NCBI GenBank assembly: GCA_018238155.1
Contig: JABCTZ010000031.1
Coordinates: 1 to 54,815, forward strand
Direction: 5' to 3'
DNA: 54,815 bases
DNA from: Candidatus Heimdallarchaeota archaeon
GTDB lineage: Archaea > Asgardarchaeota > Heimdallarchaeia > JABLTI01
A program made the translations under genes and the position numbers. Of this stretch, positions 41,928-51,453 are shown piece by piece (within the stretch, counting starts at the first letter, position 1; each line of letters opens with the position of its first letter). A model generated the notes under the pieces. That model was not told where the DNA came from. It made no database searches and saw only the letters and a program-made list of their open reading frames with translations.

Positions 41928-42593
41928 ATGAACGAATTAGCACCAAATGTGTTTGCAGTAACCGGGTTGGGTTTGTATTCCGTACCGGTTTTTGTAATTA
42001 AAGCAAATGAAAATGAATTAGTATTGATTGATGCCGGTCTCAAAAAAGATGCAAAGACAATACTCAAGAAAATAAAAAACAAATGGGGTTCCCTAGATAA
42101 AATAAAAAAGATTGTCTTTACCCATCGGCATTTAGATCATACAGGTGGGTTACCTCAAATCCTAAAAGCAATTGAATTAGCGAATGAAAATAGTTCTGTG
42201 GAACTAATTTGCCACGAAAAAGAAGCAGAACACTTTATCGAAGAGTTAAAGGAATATGGTATCAAACCAACTAGAACAGTGAAACATGAAGAGTATATCA
42301 CAAAAGATGTGAAGATTAAAGCAATTCACAATCCAGGACACACATACGGTCATATCTGTTTACTATTAGAAGATGAAAAATTGCTTCTGCTTGGAGACAC
42401 TATCATGTATATCTCTGGGGTTTTAATGCCTGTTTTCAAAGCATTCCATGACGATTATAAACAATATAAGAAATCTTTACCTAAACTACTAGATTATGAC
42501 TGGGAATATGCTATCCCTTCACACAATCGACCATTAAAAATCACTAGAGAAAAAGTTGAGAAATTCATCAAGAAAATGAAAAAGAAAAAATAA
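41928..42593 (+). CDS. Metallo-beta-lactamase fold hydrolase
   Basis: A 221-residue MBL-fold protein. The metal-binding signature H66-R-H68-L-D70-H71 is complete; H in N-P-G-H-T-Y-G-H (near 139), D in L-L-G-D-T (near 157) and H in P-S-H-N (near 200) supply the remaining ligands. The early Asp in V-L-I-D-A-G is also present. The family includes glyoxalase II-like thioesterases, lactonases and sulfur dioxygenases, and the reaction cannot be told apart here. The start has almost no leader. It is transcribed alone. Confidence 0.88.
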   Translation: MNELAPNVFAVTGLGLYSVPVFVIKANENELVLIDAGLKKDAKTILKKIKNKWGSLDKIKKIVFTHRHLDHTGGLPQILKAIELANENSSVELICHEKEAEHFIEELKEYGIKPTRTVKHEEYITKDVKIKAIHNPGHTYGHICLLLEDEKLLLLGDTIMYISGVLMPVFKAFHDDYKQYKKSLPKLLDYDWEYAIPSHNRPLKITREKVEKFIKKMKKKK

Positions 42594-43032
42594 CTTCTCT
42601 TACTATTTTTTCACTTTCTTTTCACAACAAACAAAAACAATTGTTTAAACATTAATTTTTGTAAATATTTTGTTATTAACCGAACAATATGATTGTGTGT
42701 TTATTCTGTTGTAGTTTGTATTCAAAATAATAGTCATCTTTGGAAAACGATGTAAATAAATCAATAGAGAAAAACAACCCCCGTCACGGGAAAAGGAAAC
42801 CAGTTCAATATTTGATAGAAAAATCGTTCTAGAAAAAATATCCGCAGAACTAGAAAGAAAATACGGTATATTGTATATCGTAAGACTTACGATATGTGTC
42901 GTATATACTGCGATATGGTCCCTCAACCACTTATACCCCAACCGTTTTATTTATATTTGGAAAATTGAAAGTAATAACACATAAGTTATAATTTTTTATA
43001 ACTAAAAAAATCCCTCGAGGGGAAATACCACA
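42594..43032. promoter_or_regulatory. Long, palindrome-rich upstream region of the actin gene
   Basis: No gene. A near-perfect 19-bp palindrome tatcgtaagacttacgata lies at 42876-42894 (only the centre is unpaired), with gtcgtatatac and gcgatat following, so a cluster of tatcg/cgata elements spans about 42861-42916. A TATA-like tttatttatattt (about 42943-42955) fits a start near 42975 and a leader of nearly 60 bases. In the leader agttata/tataact and tccc/ggga (43011-43023) pairs flank or cover the ribosome site ggggaaat just before the ATG. These features suggest control of both transcription and translation. Confidence 0.55.
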
Positions 43033-44172
43033 ATGTCCGAAGAAATATTACAAGAAAAAGCACTGGTAATCGATAACGGAACTGGATTATCCAAAAACGG
43101 TTACGCCGGAGAAGATCAACCAAGAAGTGTTTTCCCAACACTAATCGGTTATCCAAAATACCAGAGCATTATGACAGACGTAGAACACTACGTGCGCGAG
43201 TATTATATTGGAGAAGAAGCCCTCAATTTAAGAGGTGTCTTAAAATTACTCTACCCAATTGAACACGGAACAGTAGAAGATTGGGATGCAATGGAACGAA
43301 TTTGGCATTTCACATTTTACAACGATTTACGTGAGAACCCAAATGAACATCCAATTCTCTTAACTGAAGCCCCATTGAACCCTGAACACAACCGTGAGAA
43401 AATGGCCGAAATCATGTTTGAAACATTTGATGTCCCAGCCATGTATGTCTCTATGCAAGCAGTATTGTCACTATATGCCAGCGGCAGAACAACTGGTTTA
43501 GTTGTAGACTCTGGTGATGGTGTTACACACATTGTACCAATTTACGAAGGCTTTGCCCTTACACACGCTATTGACAGAATTGATTTAGCTGGTAGAGATA
43601 TTACCAATTACTTCCGAAGATTACTCAGACAAAAAGGTTACAAATTAACCAGCAGCGCCGAACTTGAAATTGTGCGTGACATTAAGGAGAAACTCTGTTA
43701 TGTTGCCCTCGATCCCGAAAAAGAACTTCAACTAGCCGAAAAAGTTTCTGGTATGGAGAAGAATTACCAAATGCCAGACGGAAACGTCTTGACCATTGGT
43801 ACTGAGCGATTTTTAGCTCCAGAAGTATTCTTCCAACCACAACAAATTGGCCGAGAAGCTATGTCTATGGATGACGCAATCTTCCAAGCAATCAGCAAAT
43901 GTGATGTTGATTTGAGAAGAGAACTCTACCAGAACATTGTATTATCTGGTGGTTCCACTATGTTCAGTGGTCTCAAAGAGAGATTGCACAAAGAGCTTAC
44001 CGAGCAAGTTCCAGAAGGAATCGAAGTCAAAATCATTGCTCCACCCGAAAGACGTTACTCAGTATGGATTGGTGGATCTATCCTTTCCAGCTTGAAGACC
44101 TTCCAAAAGATGTGGGTCACCAAGAAAGAGTACAAAGACCTCGGTCCAAGCGCAGTTTTGAGATGCTTCTAA
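43033..44172 (+). CDS. Actin (Asgard, lokiactin-like)
   Basis: A 379-residue full-length actin, nearly the length of eukaryotic actin (375). Phosphate 1 is I-D14-N-G-T-G18; phosphate 2 V-D159-S-G-D-G-V-T-H166; the adenosine loop is [12 protein letters not shown] (near 307-318). The C-terminus [14 protein letters not shown] copies the actin ending E-Y-D-E-x-G-P-x-I-V-x-R-K-C-F. It should bind ATP and polymerise into filaments, as shown for other Asgard actins. Codons carry more C and G at third positions than the neighbours do, as expected for high expression. The ATG follows ggggaaat. Confidence 0.97.
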   Translation: MSEEILQEKALVIDNGTGLSKNGYAGEDQPRSVFPTLIGYPKYQSIMTDVEHYVREYYIGEEALNLRGVLKLLYPIEHGTVEDWDAMERIWHFTFYNDLRENPNEHPILLTEAPLNPEHNREKMAEIMFETFDVPAMYVSMQAVLSLYASGRTTGLVVDSGDGVTHIVPIYEGFALTHAIDRIDLAGRDITNYFRRLLRQKGYKLTSSAELEIVRDIKEKLCYVALDPEKELQLAEKVSGMEKNYQMPDGNVLTIGTERFLAPEVFFQPQQIGREAMSMDDAIFQAISKCDVDLRRELYQNIVLSGGSTMFSGLKERLHKELTEQVPEGIEVKIIAPPERRYSVWIGGSILSSLKTFQKMWVTKKEYKDLGPSAVLRCF

Positions 44173-44546
44173 GCATCATCCTTTTTTCTTTTATTAGAAA
44201 TAATGGATGGGCAAAGAAGTTTCAATTCTTTTTTTTATTTTAAACTTAAAACAAACCAATTTATTTTATTCTGTTAATTATTCACATATTTAGTGGATTA
44301 TTTGTTTCTACATGTTTTTATTTGGTGGTTGTCTCCCCTGGATTATTTTTTTGGTGAAAATTACTTATAAATGCTTAATTATTTCTACTACATTAAATTT
44401 AAATAGCTATTTGTTTAATATAATTATACAGAACATTGTCTTTGAAATTAGCCAATCTTAATCCAATCTATTGATAAAAGAATTTTCAACAGGTATGAGC
44501 TTTTCAGAGATCAATTTTCATTAACATACTATAAAGGTGATTTACT
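44173..44546. other. Gene-free AT-rich spacer after actin
   Basis: Very AT-rich with several T-runs just after the actin stop (about 44190-44240) that may end its transcript. The ribosome site aaaggtgat of the zinc-ribbon miniprotein is at the right end. Nothing else was recognised. Confidence 0.5.
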
Positions 44547-44693
44547 CTGAGTTCAGAAAATAATATTGAAACAACCGAATATTTTGCATACTGTCCAGAA
44601 TGTGGCAAATTAATGGATGAAAAACAATCTGGTGACATTGATGCTACTCAACTATGTTTTAAATGCAATCGGAAATCTCGTCCCAGATTCTAA
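44547..44693 (+). CDS. 48-residue zinc-ribbon miniprotein with CTG start
   Basis: A short frame with two C-x-x-C knuckles, Y-C-P-E-C-G near 15-20 and L-C-F-K-C-N near 35-40, that together form a zinc ribbon; the tail is basic (R-K-S-R-P-R-F). No ATG, GTG or TTG precedes the first knuckle in this frame, but CTG at 44547 lies six bases after aaggtga, a good ribosome site, so CTG initiation is the simplest reading. An internal ATG (near residue 23) would lose the first knuckle. It may bind RNA, DNA or another protein. It is alone between actin and the flavin reductase-like gene. Confidence 0.6.
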   Translation: MSSENNIETTEYFAYCPECGKLMDEKQSGDIDATQLCFKCNRKSRPRF

Positions 44694-44872
44694 GGGATTA
44701 GAATAGTTAACTATCATCAAATTCATTTGATTTTGTTTTCTATTCTTTCTTATTCTTAGCTTTAAACCTGCTATATTATTTTACAATTCTCGTATAAGTA
44801 ACTAAGTGAAAAAAATTCACTTATGATTTTAATATTAAACGAATTCTCCATTAGAACAAATCATTTTAATTT

Positions 44873-45400
44873 ATGAAGAAGGTATTCTCTTGTATGACCC
44901 ATACAGAAATTCTCCCAAAAGATCTTACAGAAAACGCGATTAAATTAATCGGTCTAGATTGGATGTTAATAGCCTCTGGTGATACAGAAAAATATAACAT
45001 GATGACTGCTTCTTGGGGTGGATTAGGGGTGCTCTGGCATAAACCAGTTTGTTTTATCTTTGTTCGTCCTAGTAGGTATACTTACGAATTTCTAGAAGCA
45101 AATGATAATTTCAGTTTAAACTTCCTTAGTAAAGATTATCGTTCCTCTCTAAATTTATGTGGTTCTAAATCAGGTCGTGAATTGAATAAAATGGAAGATG
45201 TAGATCTCACTCCCGAAGCAAATTTTGATACTATTTCCTTCAAAGAAGCCCATTTGGTTCTTTATTGTAAAAAACTCTATTATCATGATTTACAAACAGA
45301 AAACTTCCTTCACCCAATACAAAGCGATTTTTATAAAGATGGAAATTATCATCGTATGTATATTGGCGAGATTTTAGCCTGTCATCAGCAATCGAAATAA
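44873..45400 (+). CDS. Flavin reductase-like FMN-binding protein
   Basis: A 175-residue split-barrel flavoprotein of the DIM6/NTAB family. The N-Met-M-T-A-S-W-G-G-L-G stretch near 42-52 and F-V-R-P-S-R-Y-T-Y-E near 63-72 are the usual FMN-binding parts, and N-F-S-L-N-F-L follows. It would bind FMN and pass electrons to a partner; a role in flavin reduction is inferred from the family. An ATG at residue 8 is an alternative start. Transcribed alone; convergent with the helical-repeat gene. Confidence 0.85.
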   Translation: MKKVFSCMTHTEILPKDLTENAIKLIGLDWMLIASGDTEKYNMMTASWGGLGVLWHKPVCFIFVRPSRYTYEFLEANDNFSLNFLSKDYRSSLNLCGSKSGRELNKMEDVDLTPEANFDTISFKEAHLVLYCKKLYYHDLQTENFLHPIQSDFYKDGNYHRMYIGEILACHQQSK

Positions 45401-45490
45401 TTATTGTTTTTCAGAAAATCATTACTTGCTTACATTTCTCTTGAAAAAAAGCGATTAAAAAAAGTAATTGAGAGGGAAATTTTTCCCTTT

Positions 45491-46753
45491 CTAAATATAA
45501 TCTAATCTTTGCTTTTTCGTTTTCTTACGTTTAAAACCTGCCATCTTCAAAGCAGCTGAGAGTTGATCAAAAGTTTGTTGAATGAATTCATCATTTGGAT
45601 ATTTCTTGTCGAGTTCTTCCAGCTGTTCTAGTAATGGAATTATTTCCTTAGCTTTTTGTGCTTGAACAAGCATGTTGATTATCCCAGCTAAAGATTCAAC
45701 ATAAAGTCCTAAAATAGTTTTATTTTTTGGAAATTCATTTGCTAATTCTTTTAATTCATTCATTGTTTCCAATGTAGCATTAAAATTAGTTATTCCTTGC
45801 ATACGTAGTGATAATATTAAACTTTGAGCGTAAATCGTTTGTAATTCAAGATTATCTTTAGTAGTATCTGCGAGCATTTCAAGCTCATTAATGTGTTTAT
45901 TTAATTCTTCCATATTCTGCTGACCAAGTAATGAAATGGCATTTAGATATCCTTTAGCTAACTCAACTTTGAATGCTGTGTCTTTCTTATCAAGGGTTAT
46001 CTCTTTCATTGAATTTAACCATCGTTTTGCGTCCTCTGGTTTCTCATAGGTTCGATCCATCGCAGTTCTATACGCATGTACCCACTCTAATTGCAACCCA
46101 ATATTGGCCGGCATCGATTCTGATAAAAGAGTGATTTCTGACAGCAAATTATCAACTTTTGTGATATCTCTTTTTCTAGAGCTCTCAATTTCATGAACTA
46201 AAGATTTTGTAAGATTCAATTTTATCTTTCCATTGTCAGGAAATTTCTTGGCAAGTTCTCTAAATTTACCTGTTCTAACTCTTAAAGCTTTGAAATCTCC
46301 CCTTTTCTTCCAGAATTGTACCATATCATTAGATGCACCTGAAAGCTCCTCATGGATGAGGACATTGTCCGGGTATTTTGTTGCTAATTTCTCCAGATTA
46401 ATTATCACTTCTTTCATAATACCAGGTTGACCTTTAGTGCTGAGTGCAACTAAAGAGTGACGCAAAGCTTTTGCATAGTTTATTGTTAACTGGTCATTTT
46501 CTATGTCCTTCTCAACGATTTCTTCTATATCTGCGAGAAGTTTTTTTACTTTGCTTGTAGATAATTTTCCACGAAAAGTTTGAATCGTTTTTGCAACTGC
46601 TTTTGTATAGTGTTTTCTCACTTTTGTATTCTCTTTAGTCATTTCCTGAAGCTGTTGAATGATCTCTTCTGCTATAGGAAGATTTCCTTTAGAACAAGCT
46701 TCTTCAAACGAATGGTATATTTTTTCTATTTCGTCCATAGTAATCATCATCAA
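45491..46753 (-). CDS. Helical-repeat (TPR-like) protein
   Basis: A 420-residue soluble protein built of paired amphipathic helices throughout, with recurring units in which a Leu/Ala-rich helix is followed by a short turn with K-x-P-x-N/D (for example near 140-150, 175-185, 335-345 and 385-395). This looks like ten or so TPR or SEL1-like repeats, giving a curved protein-binding scaffold. No enzyme motif. The Lys-rich C-terminus (K-R-K-K-T-K-K-Q-R) is strongly basic. The partner is unknown; divergent from the amphi-Trp-like gene. Confidence 0.7.
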   Translation of the reverse strand: MMMITMDEIEKIYHSFEEACSKGNLPIAEEIIQQLQEMTKENTKVRKHYTKAVAKTIQTFRGKLSTSKVKKLLADIEEIVEKDIENDQLTINYAKALRHSLVALSTKGQPGIMKEVIINLEKLATKYPDNVLIHEELSGASNDMVQFWKKRGDFKALRVRTGKFRELAKKFPDNGKIKLNLTKSLVHEIESSRKRDITKVDNLLSEITLLSESMPANIGLQLEWVHAYRTAMDRTYEKPEDAKRWLNSMKEITLDKKDTAFKVELAKGYLNAISLLGQQNMEELNKHINELEMLADTTKDNLELQTIYAQSLILSLRMQGITNFNATLETMNELKELANEFPKNKTILGLYVESLAGIINMLVQAQKAKEIIPLLEQLEELDKKYPNDEFIQQTFDQLSAALKMAGFKRKKTKKQRLDYI

Positions 46754-46945
46754 GAATGAGTTTTCTTAGTCTTATATGTTCATATTCCTTATCATTTTAT
46801 TAAATATGTTGAAATGGGCTATTTCATTATCGTTACTTTTATATCCTTGGTTTTCTCAAACATTATAATAAAATATATATCTAAGAAAATAGAAAAAAGC
46901 TCATATATCGAGATATAATATATCGAAATACGGAAGTGGTTTTCA

Positions 46946-47374
46946 GTGAAGTATTCACTAACTAAACGCGTAAAGAAACAAGAACTCGCAGAGCTCTTCT
47001 TGAATCTCTCTGATTCAATAGAAGATGATGTCCCCGACGTAATCTGGCAAGGATCCGAATTTGCAGCTGATATTAAGCAACAAAATGTTAGTTGTAATAT
47101 TAATTACATTTCTACAAAGAAAGGTGGAGAATTCATAATCAAAATCAGCTGGATTACACCTGCAGCAAAGAAAAAGAAAGCCGCAGAAGCTGCCGCAAAA
47201 ACAAAGGAACGTTTAGAAAAGAAGACTGCAACTGCAAAGACAGGCACAAATGATAAGGATCAACCCATCAAAATCGTTCAAAACGATGATATTTGGGCTG
47301 AAGGCGAAGAAACATGGGAAGCGTCTTCAGATGATGATGATTGGGATAATTCTGATTATGACGATGAGTGGTAA
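46946..47374 (+). CDS. Amphi-Trp-like domain protein with acidic tail
   Basis: A 142-residue protein. Residues 1-70 resemble amphi-Trp domains: a helix with Q-E-L-A-E-L-F-L-N-L-S-D-S-I, a beta strand, and F-I-I-K-I-S-W-I at the end. A Lys/Ala-rich helix (about 73-100) and a highly acidic, Trp-containing tail (about 110-142, with D-D-D-D-W) follow. The basic helix and acidic tail could fold on each other or bind a basic partner. GTG start. Upstream, atatatcga is repeated within about 46904-46927, close to the start, and may be regulatory. Confidence 0.6.
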   Translation: MKYSLTKRVKKQELAELFLNLSDSIEDDVPDVIWQGSEFAADIKQQNVSCNINYISTKKGGEFIIKISWITPAAKKKKAAEAAAKTKERLEKKTATAKTGTNDKDQPIKIVQNDDIWAEGEETWEASSDDDDWDNSDYDDEW

Positions 47375-47528
47375 GAATTATTTTTTCCATTCTCATATTT
47401 CTTTCATTTTTTAGTTTGTTTTTCTACAAAAAAACAAGCTATTTCATTTACTTACTTATTCCCAGGTACAGATTTATATGAAATAATCTATCAGACATTA
47501 TTAAAAGCTCATTTGCTTGGTGATACAT

Positions 47529-48332
47529 ATGAAAAATAATAATCAAGAAGCAAAAGAAAAAAGAGGATTTACAACTGAAGTCGAAAATAATCTTTTTATA
47601 AGCAAATCAAATGTGGAACTCATACTTCTTTTAAAATCTAAATATCCCAAAGAGAGAACTTCTTCTGCAATAGTATTGGGACAAAGAAAGTCTGAAAAAG
47701 CTATTGTTGCATTGTGTGAACAACTTAAAGAAGAAAACGCTTTATATTCAAAGATTGCTATTTCTGAAGCCCTCGGTAAAATTGGTAAACCAACAATAAA
47801 TGAGTTAATCAAAAATTTAGGCATAATAGGCAATAACCAACATAAGACTTTGCCCAAGATGATATTTAACAAATGGAGCTATCCCTTGCCAAGAGATATT
47901 GTTGCAAGAACTATTTGTAAAATTGGAGATAGTATATTAGTAGATTTAAATAATATTTTTGTAGATGGTAATAAAAAACAAATCTATGAGGCAATAGATG
48001 CTATTGGATTCATTTCTTTTTATTCTGAAAATAAAATTTCATTTGAAATGTTAGAAAAATCATTGCAAAAATATTGTGATGATGAAATAATAAAATGGAA
48101 AATAACGAGAGCGTTAAGTGCCTTTCCAAGTAAAAAATCAGAATTAATTTTATTAAATATTTTAAAAACAAGCAAAATGCCAGAACTAGAATGGGAAGCA
48201 ATTAGGAGCTTAGGTTCAATTTGTATGGAAGTGCCAGAAGAAATAATGATAGCAAAAAGTGATAAGAATGCTAAAGTAAAAAAAATGGCTTTTCTTGCAA
48301 TAGAAAAGATAGACAGTAAAAGAAATGAGTGA
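47529..48332 (+). CDS. HEAT-repeat (PBS lyase-like) protein
   Basis: An all-helical protein with short alpha-alpha repeats of PBS-lyase HEAT type: R-T-S-S-A-I-V-L-G-Q-R-K-S-E-K-A-I-V-A-L-C near the N-terminus, I-S-E-A-L-G-K-I-G-K-P, and later W-E-A-I-R-S-L-G-S-I. Such repeats form protein-binding scaffolds; many archaeal copies have no known partner. ATG 47529 is chosen over TTG 47517 because tggtgat is then correctly spaced. Transcribed alone, ahead of the ABC-2 exporter. Confidence 0.75.
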   Translation: MKNNNQEAKEKRGFTTEVENNLFISKSNVELILLLKSKYPKERTSSAIVLGQRKSEKAIVALCEQLKEENALYSKIAISEALGKIGKPTINELIKNLGIIGNNQHKTLPKMIFNKWSYPLPRDIVARTICKIGDSILVDLNNIFVDGNKKQIYEAIDAIGFISFYSENKISFEMLEKSLQKYCDDEIIKWKITRALSAFPSKKSELILLNILKTSKMPELEWEAIRSLGSICMEVPEEIMIAKSDKNAKVKKMAFLAIEKIDSKRNE

Positions 48333-48466
48333 CAATTGTTGTAAACATCAATGAGGTAACTGTTATCAAATTATGATTACACAAACTTTTTGTTTGACAA
48401 AGCACACCTACTTGTTATAAGCTCTTTACAATCTATCAAAGGAGCATTTTATTTCGTGGTGGTATA

Positions 48467-49357
48467 ATGAGTCTTTTCAAAGGAGATACAAATTACAAGC
48501 AATCACTTTCTACAACATTTGATGTGACATTAGCCACAGTCAAAAGAAATCTAATAACTGATTGGCAATATAAATCTGATATTGTTGTTCAATTATTATG
48601 GACTTTAACAAATTTAGTCGCTTATGGTTTTCTTGGATTGGCTGTAGGTACAGGAGCAGGTAATTATGCTCCTCCATATAGTATGTCTCTCTTCCTGCTT
48701 TCTTCATCAGCGTACTGGACGATGTTCACAGGAAATTATGAGGAAACAGCTTTTTGTTTAAGAGAAGAAGCAGCAAGGGGAACAATGGGCTATCTTATAA
48801 CAAATAATGTTGATGCTTTGGGAATAATGGTGGGTAGGTATATCTCTTCCAGCTTGAAGTTTTTTGTTTTGTTTCTTGTAACAACTATTCCAACATTTGC
48901 ATTAGTAAAAAATGATGGTGTAAATCTTCTCCCTCATACCGCTGGAGAATTTTTCATGCTAATACCGTTTATCCTCCTCGCCTATTTGTTTATGCTAGCA
49001 ACGAGTTTGTATATTGGTTCTATTACACTACTTGTAAAGCAAACAACAACAATTGTTAGAATTGTTCTTTATATTGTTAGAATTCTTGCAGGATATTTCT
49101 TTACTATAGCATTCTTTGGAGGATATAGTGGTTGGCTATCTGCTGTAGTAGTTTGTTTACCTATTGCTGCCGGGCAATTTGCAATGAGAAAATATTTAAT
49201 TGAGCATAATACTTCTGCAGATTTCTTTGGTTTTGCTTATTGGCAAATATTATTGATCAATCTAGCAGTTTGTATCGTCTTACTTGTAGGTGCATATTTC
49301 TTTACAAAAGGAATGACCAAAGTTGCCAGAAAGAGAGGAACAATTGAATTTTATTGA
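48467..49357 (+). CDS. ABC-2 type transporter permease
   Basis: A 296-residue membrane protein with six predicted segments (about 34-60, 68-85, 112-135, 147-172, 184-215 and 255-280) in the layout of ABC-2 exporters (ABCA/NodJ-like). These move drugs, polysaccharides or lipids out of the cell. The ATP-binding gene follows: its longest frame would overlap the stop codon here, but its likely start is 18 bp beyond. The two are clearly one operon. The substrate is unknown. Confidence 0.88.
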   Translation: MSLFKGDTNYKQSLSTTFDVTLATVKRNLITDWQYKSDIVVQLLWTLTNLVAYGFLGLAVGTGAGNYAPPYSMSLFLLSSSAYWTMFTGNYEETAFCLREEAARGTMGYLITNNVDALGIMVGRYISSSLKFFVLFLVTTIPTFALVKNDGVNLLPHTAGEFFMLIPFILLAYLFMLATSLYIGSITLLVKQTTTIVRIVLYIVRILAGYFFTIAFFGGYSGWLSAVVVCLPIAAGQFAMRKYLIEHNTSADFFGFAYWQILLINLAVCIVLLVGAYFFTKGMTKVARKRGTIEFY

Positions 49358-49374
49358 GACGGAGGAAATATGAA

Positions 49375-50433
49375 ATGGTTGATCAAATACTACAATCTAA
49401 TGGATTGATCAAGGAATTCCCCACAGGTGGGTTATCTATAGGCAAAAATAAAGGCAGACCATCAAAGAAAAGAATCTTGGATGGGATAACATTCGATCTA
49501 CCTAAAGGTCTTTCCTTAGCATTACTTGGACCAAATGGTTCTGGAAAAACTACTCTACTAAAAACTCTATCAACAATCTATTCACCTGATGGTGGAGGAG
49601 CTACGGTTTGTGGGTATGATATAGTAAGTGAAATAAAGGAAGTAAGAAAAAGAATCAGCTTTGTAACACCATCGATGGATTTTCAGAAGAAATTAACTTT
49701 GAAGCAAACTTTGGACTTTTTTGTCAAAGTTACTGGTGGAGATATGGCGCTTGCCAAGGATTTTATCGAAGAATTACAATTAGACCATTTGTGGAATACT
49801 AAACTAGAAACCTTCAGCGAAGGACAGAAAGCCATTACTCGACTTTGTGTTGGGTTACAAAAAAACCCCGAAATTTTATTTGCAGATGAAGTGACAAACG
49901 GAATTGATTTCCGAAGAAAACAAGTAGTTCTCGATTTTCTTGAGAAACAAGGAAGAGAGCGAACTTTAGTTCTTGTTGACCATGATCCAGAAGTTGTTGA
50001 TGTTCTATGTGATAAAATTCTGCTCATTGCATTAGGTGGTACCGTTCGAGGAATGGTTGATGTTGCAGAACTTCATTCAAAATTCAATTACATGTACGAC
50101 ATTATGGTTATTCCTAAAGGGACTGTAACTAAAAAAGAAGTAAAAGATATTTGGTCCAGATATGAAATGATTGGTGGGATGTGCCGATTCTTTGCTAGTA
50201 ACCGGGAGGAAGCCACAGAAATACATGAACGTGTAATCAAATGGGGAAATTTCATCGATATCAAAACTTCTGGAATTTCTATTGAGGATATAACGTTGAT
50301 GTGGTTGAAAAAGCATGAAGACGAATTGGAGGAGAGACTTCAAGAGGATAGAAAGAAAGCAAAAGAAGCAGAGCTTGCTAGAGCCGCAAAGAAGAAAAAA
50401 GCAACAAATAAACGAAGGAAAAAAGCCGGATAG
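49375..50433 (+). CDS. ABC-2 exporter ATP-binding protein
   Basis: The ATPase of the preceding permease. Walker A is L-L-G-P-N-G-S-G-K-T-T; Walker B I-L-F-A-D-E-V-T-N-G-I-D; and the H-loop V-D-H-D. The signature reads F-S-E-G-Q rather than L-S-G-G-Q, which departs from consensus at a catalytic contact, though Ser, Gly and Gln remain. After the ATPase part (about 1-230) there is an alpha/beta tail ending in a long Lys-rich helix. ATG 49375 follows ggagg by 9 bases, a better site than the TTG at 49354. Confidence 0.9.
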   Translation: MVDQILQSNGLIKEFPTGGLSIGKNKGRPSKKRILDGITFDLPKGLSLALLGPNGSGKTTLLKTLSTIYSPDGGGATVCGYDIVSEIKEVRKRISFVTPSMDFQKKLTLKQTLDFFVKVTGGDMALAKDFIEELQLDHLWNTKLETFSEGQKAITRLCVGLQKNPEILFADEVTNGIDFRRKQVVLDFLEKQGRERTLVLVDHDPEVVDVLCDKILLIALGGTVRGMVDVAELHSKFNYMYDIMVIPKGTVTKKEVKDIWSRYEMIGGMCRFFASNREEATEIHERVIKWGNFIDIKTSGISIEDITLMWLKKHEDELEERLQEDRKKAKEAELARAAKKKKATNKRRKKAG

Positions 50434-50529
50434 TGGTTTTTTTTAGTGTTTTTTAGCTAATAAAATTCTTTTACTAAATGAAAAACTTCAAAAGAAACTA
50501 TAGTTACAACAGAAAGCGATGTGTAGTGT

Positions 50530-51441
50530 ATGGGCAAGAAGCAAGCAAAAAATAATGATGACCACAAATCAGAATTTGAACAGAGTGCACATGAACAATA
50601 TATAGAAGTATTTGACGGAAGTCAATTACGAGTTCTTTCTTTTGAGCACCCACCAAATCCAACGGAAGATATCGAAATAATGTTTGTACCAGGATTATTA
50701 ACTATCTTCCCAAGATGGGAACCAGTGCTCAAAGAGCTCAATGAGCATTATAAAGTTCATTATATTGAAAGCAGGGAAAAAAGCTCTAGTAAGCTGGTTC
50801 GAAGAGCAGCAATGAAACTTTCTGAAATAAAGGGAGACCTGGATTACATTGAAAAAGCTCTTGGGTTAGATCAAAGAAAGTATATTACTATATCAAGTTC
50901 AATGGGTGGTTCTCAAGTTCTTGAAAACTTAGCATCAAAAGGTCTTTCACCTATAGGTTCAATTCTCCTAAGCCCAGGAGTTGAAATAATCTTTCCTAAA
51001 TTGTCACCAGCTCTCCTACGCATATTACCTCCTTTCGCAATCAATCTTTTAAAACCGTTTATTCGATGGCACTTGAGAAACAAAACTGTTGATTCCAAGA
51101 AAGAACCAAAGCAAGCTAGAGATTACATTCGCGCTGTAAATGAAGCCGATGTTCCTAAGATGCGAAAAATAATTTTGAAAAACGCTAATCGATACAATGG
51201 TTGGCATCTTTTACCTCAAATAAAAGACAGGATCATCCTCATTGGTGCTTCAACTGATAAAACTCACAAAAGTGATTTCTCGCTAAAAGTTTCAACAGCA
51301 TTGGTAAATTGCACGTTTGTTGATTTGGGAACAAATAAAGCAGCACATGAAACACCAATAGTTGATCTAGCAAAGGAATTTATGAAAGAACTAAGCAATT
51401 CAGGTCCTAAGGTAAAAGAAAGAATTATACCTCACTCTTAG
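50530..51441 (+). CDS. Alpha/beta-hydrolase fold protein
   Basis: A 303-residue hydrolase. The nucleophile elbow is S-S-S-M-G-G near 128-133, with the second or third Ser as nucleophile; it departs from G-x-S-x-G by having Ser at the first position. V-P-G-L-L is the oxyanion loop, I-I-L-I-G-A-S-T-D-K carries the acid and A-A-H-E-T-P the catalytic His. A lid of helices lies at about 155-220. Substrate unknown. Transcribed after the ABC-2 operon; convergent with the polymerase genes. Confidence 0.78.
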   Translation: MGKKQAKNNDDHKSEFEQSAHEQYIEVFDGSQLRVLSFEHPPNPTEDIEIMFVPGLLTIFPRWEPVLKELNEHYKVHYIESREKSSSKLVRRAAMKLSEIKGDLDYIEKALGLDQRKYITISSSMGGSQVLENLASKGLSPIGSILLSPGVEIIFPKLSPALLRILPPFAINLLKPFIRWHLRNKTVDSKKEPKQARDYIRAVNEADVPKMRKIILKNANRYNGWHLLPQIKDRIILIGASTDKTHKSDFSLKVSTALVNCTFVDLGTNKAAHETPIVDLAKEFMKELSNSGPKVKERIIPHS

Positions 51442-51453
51442 TTTAGTCTTTTT

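Noticed and set aside
42645..42941. Minus-strand 98-codon frame upstream of actin
   Set aside because: It covers the palindrome cluster and has no coding-like composition or ribosome site.
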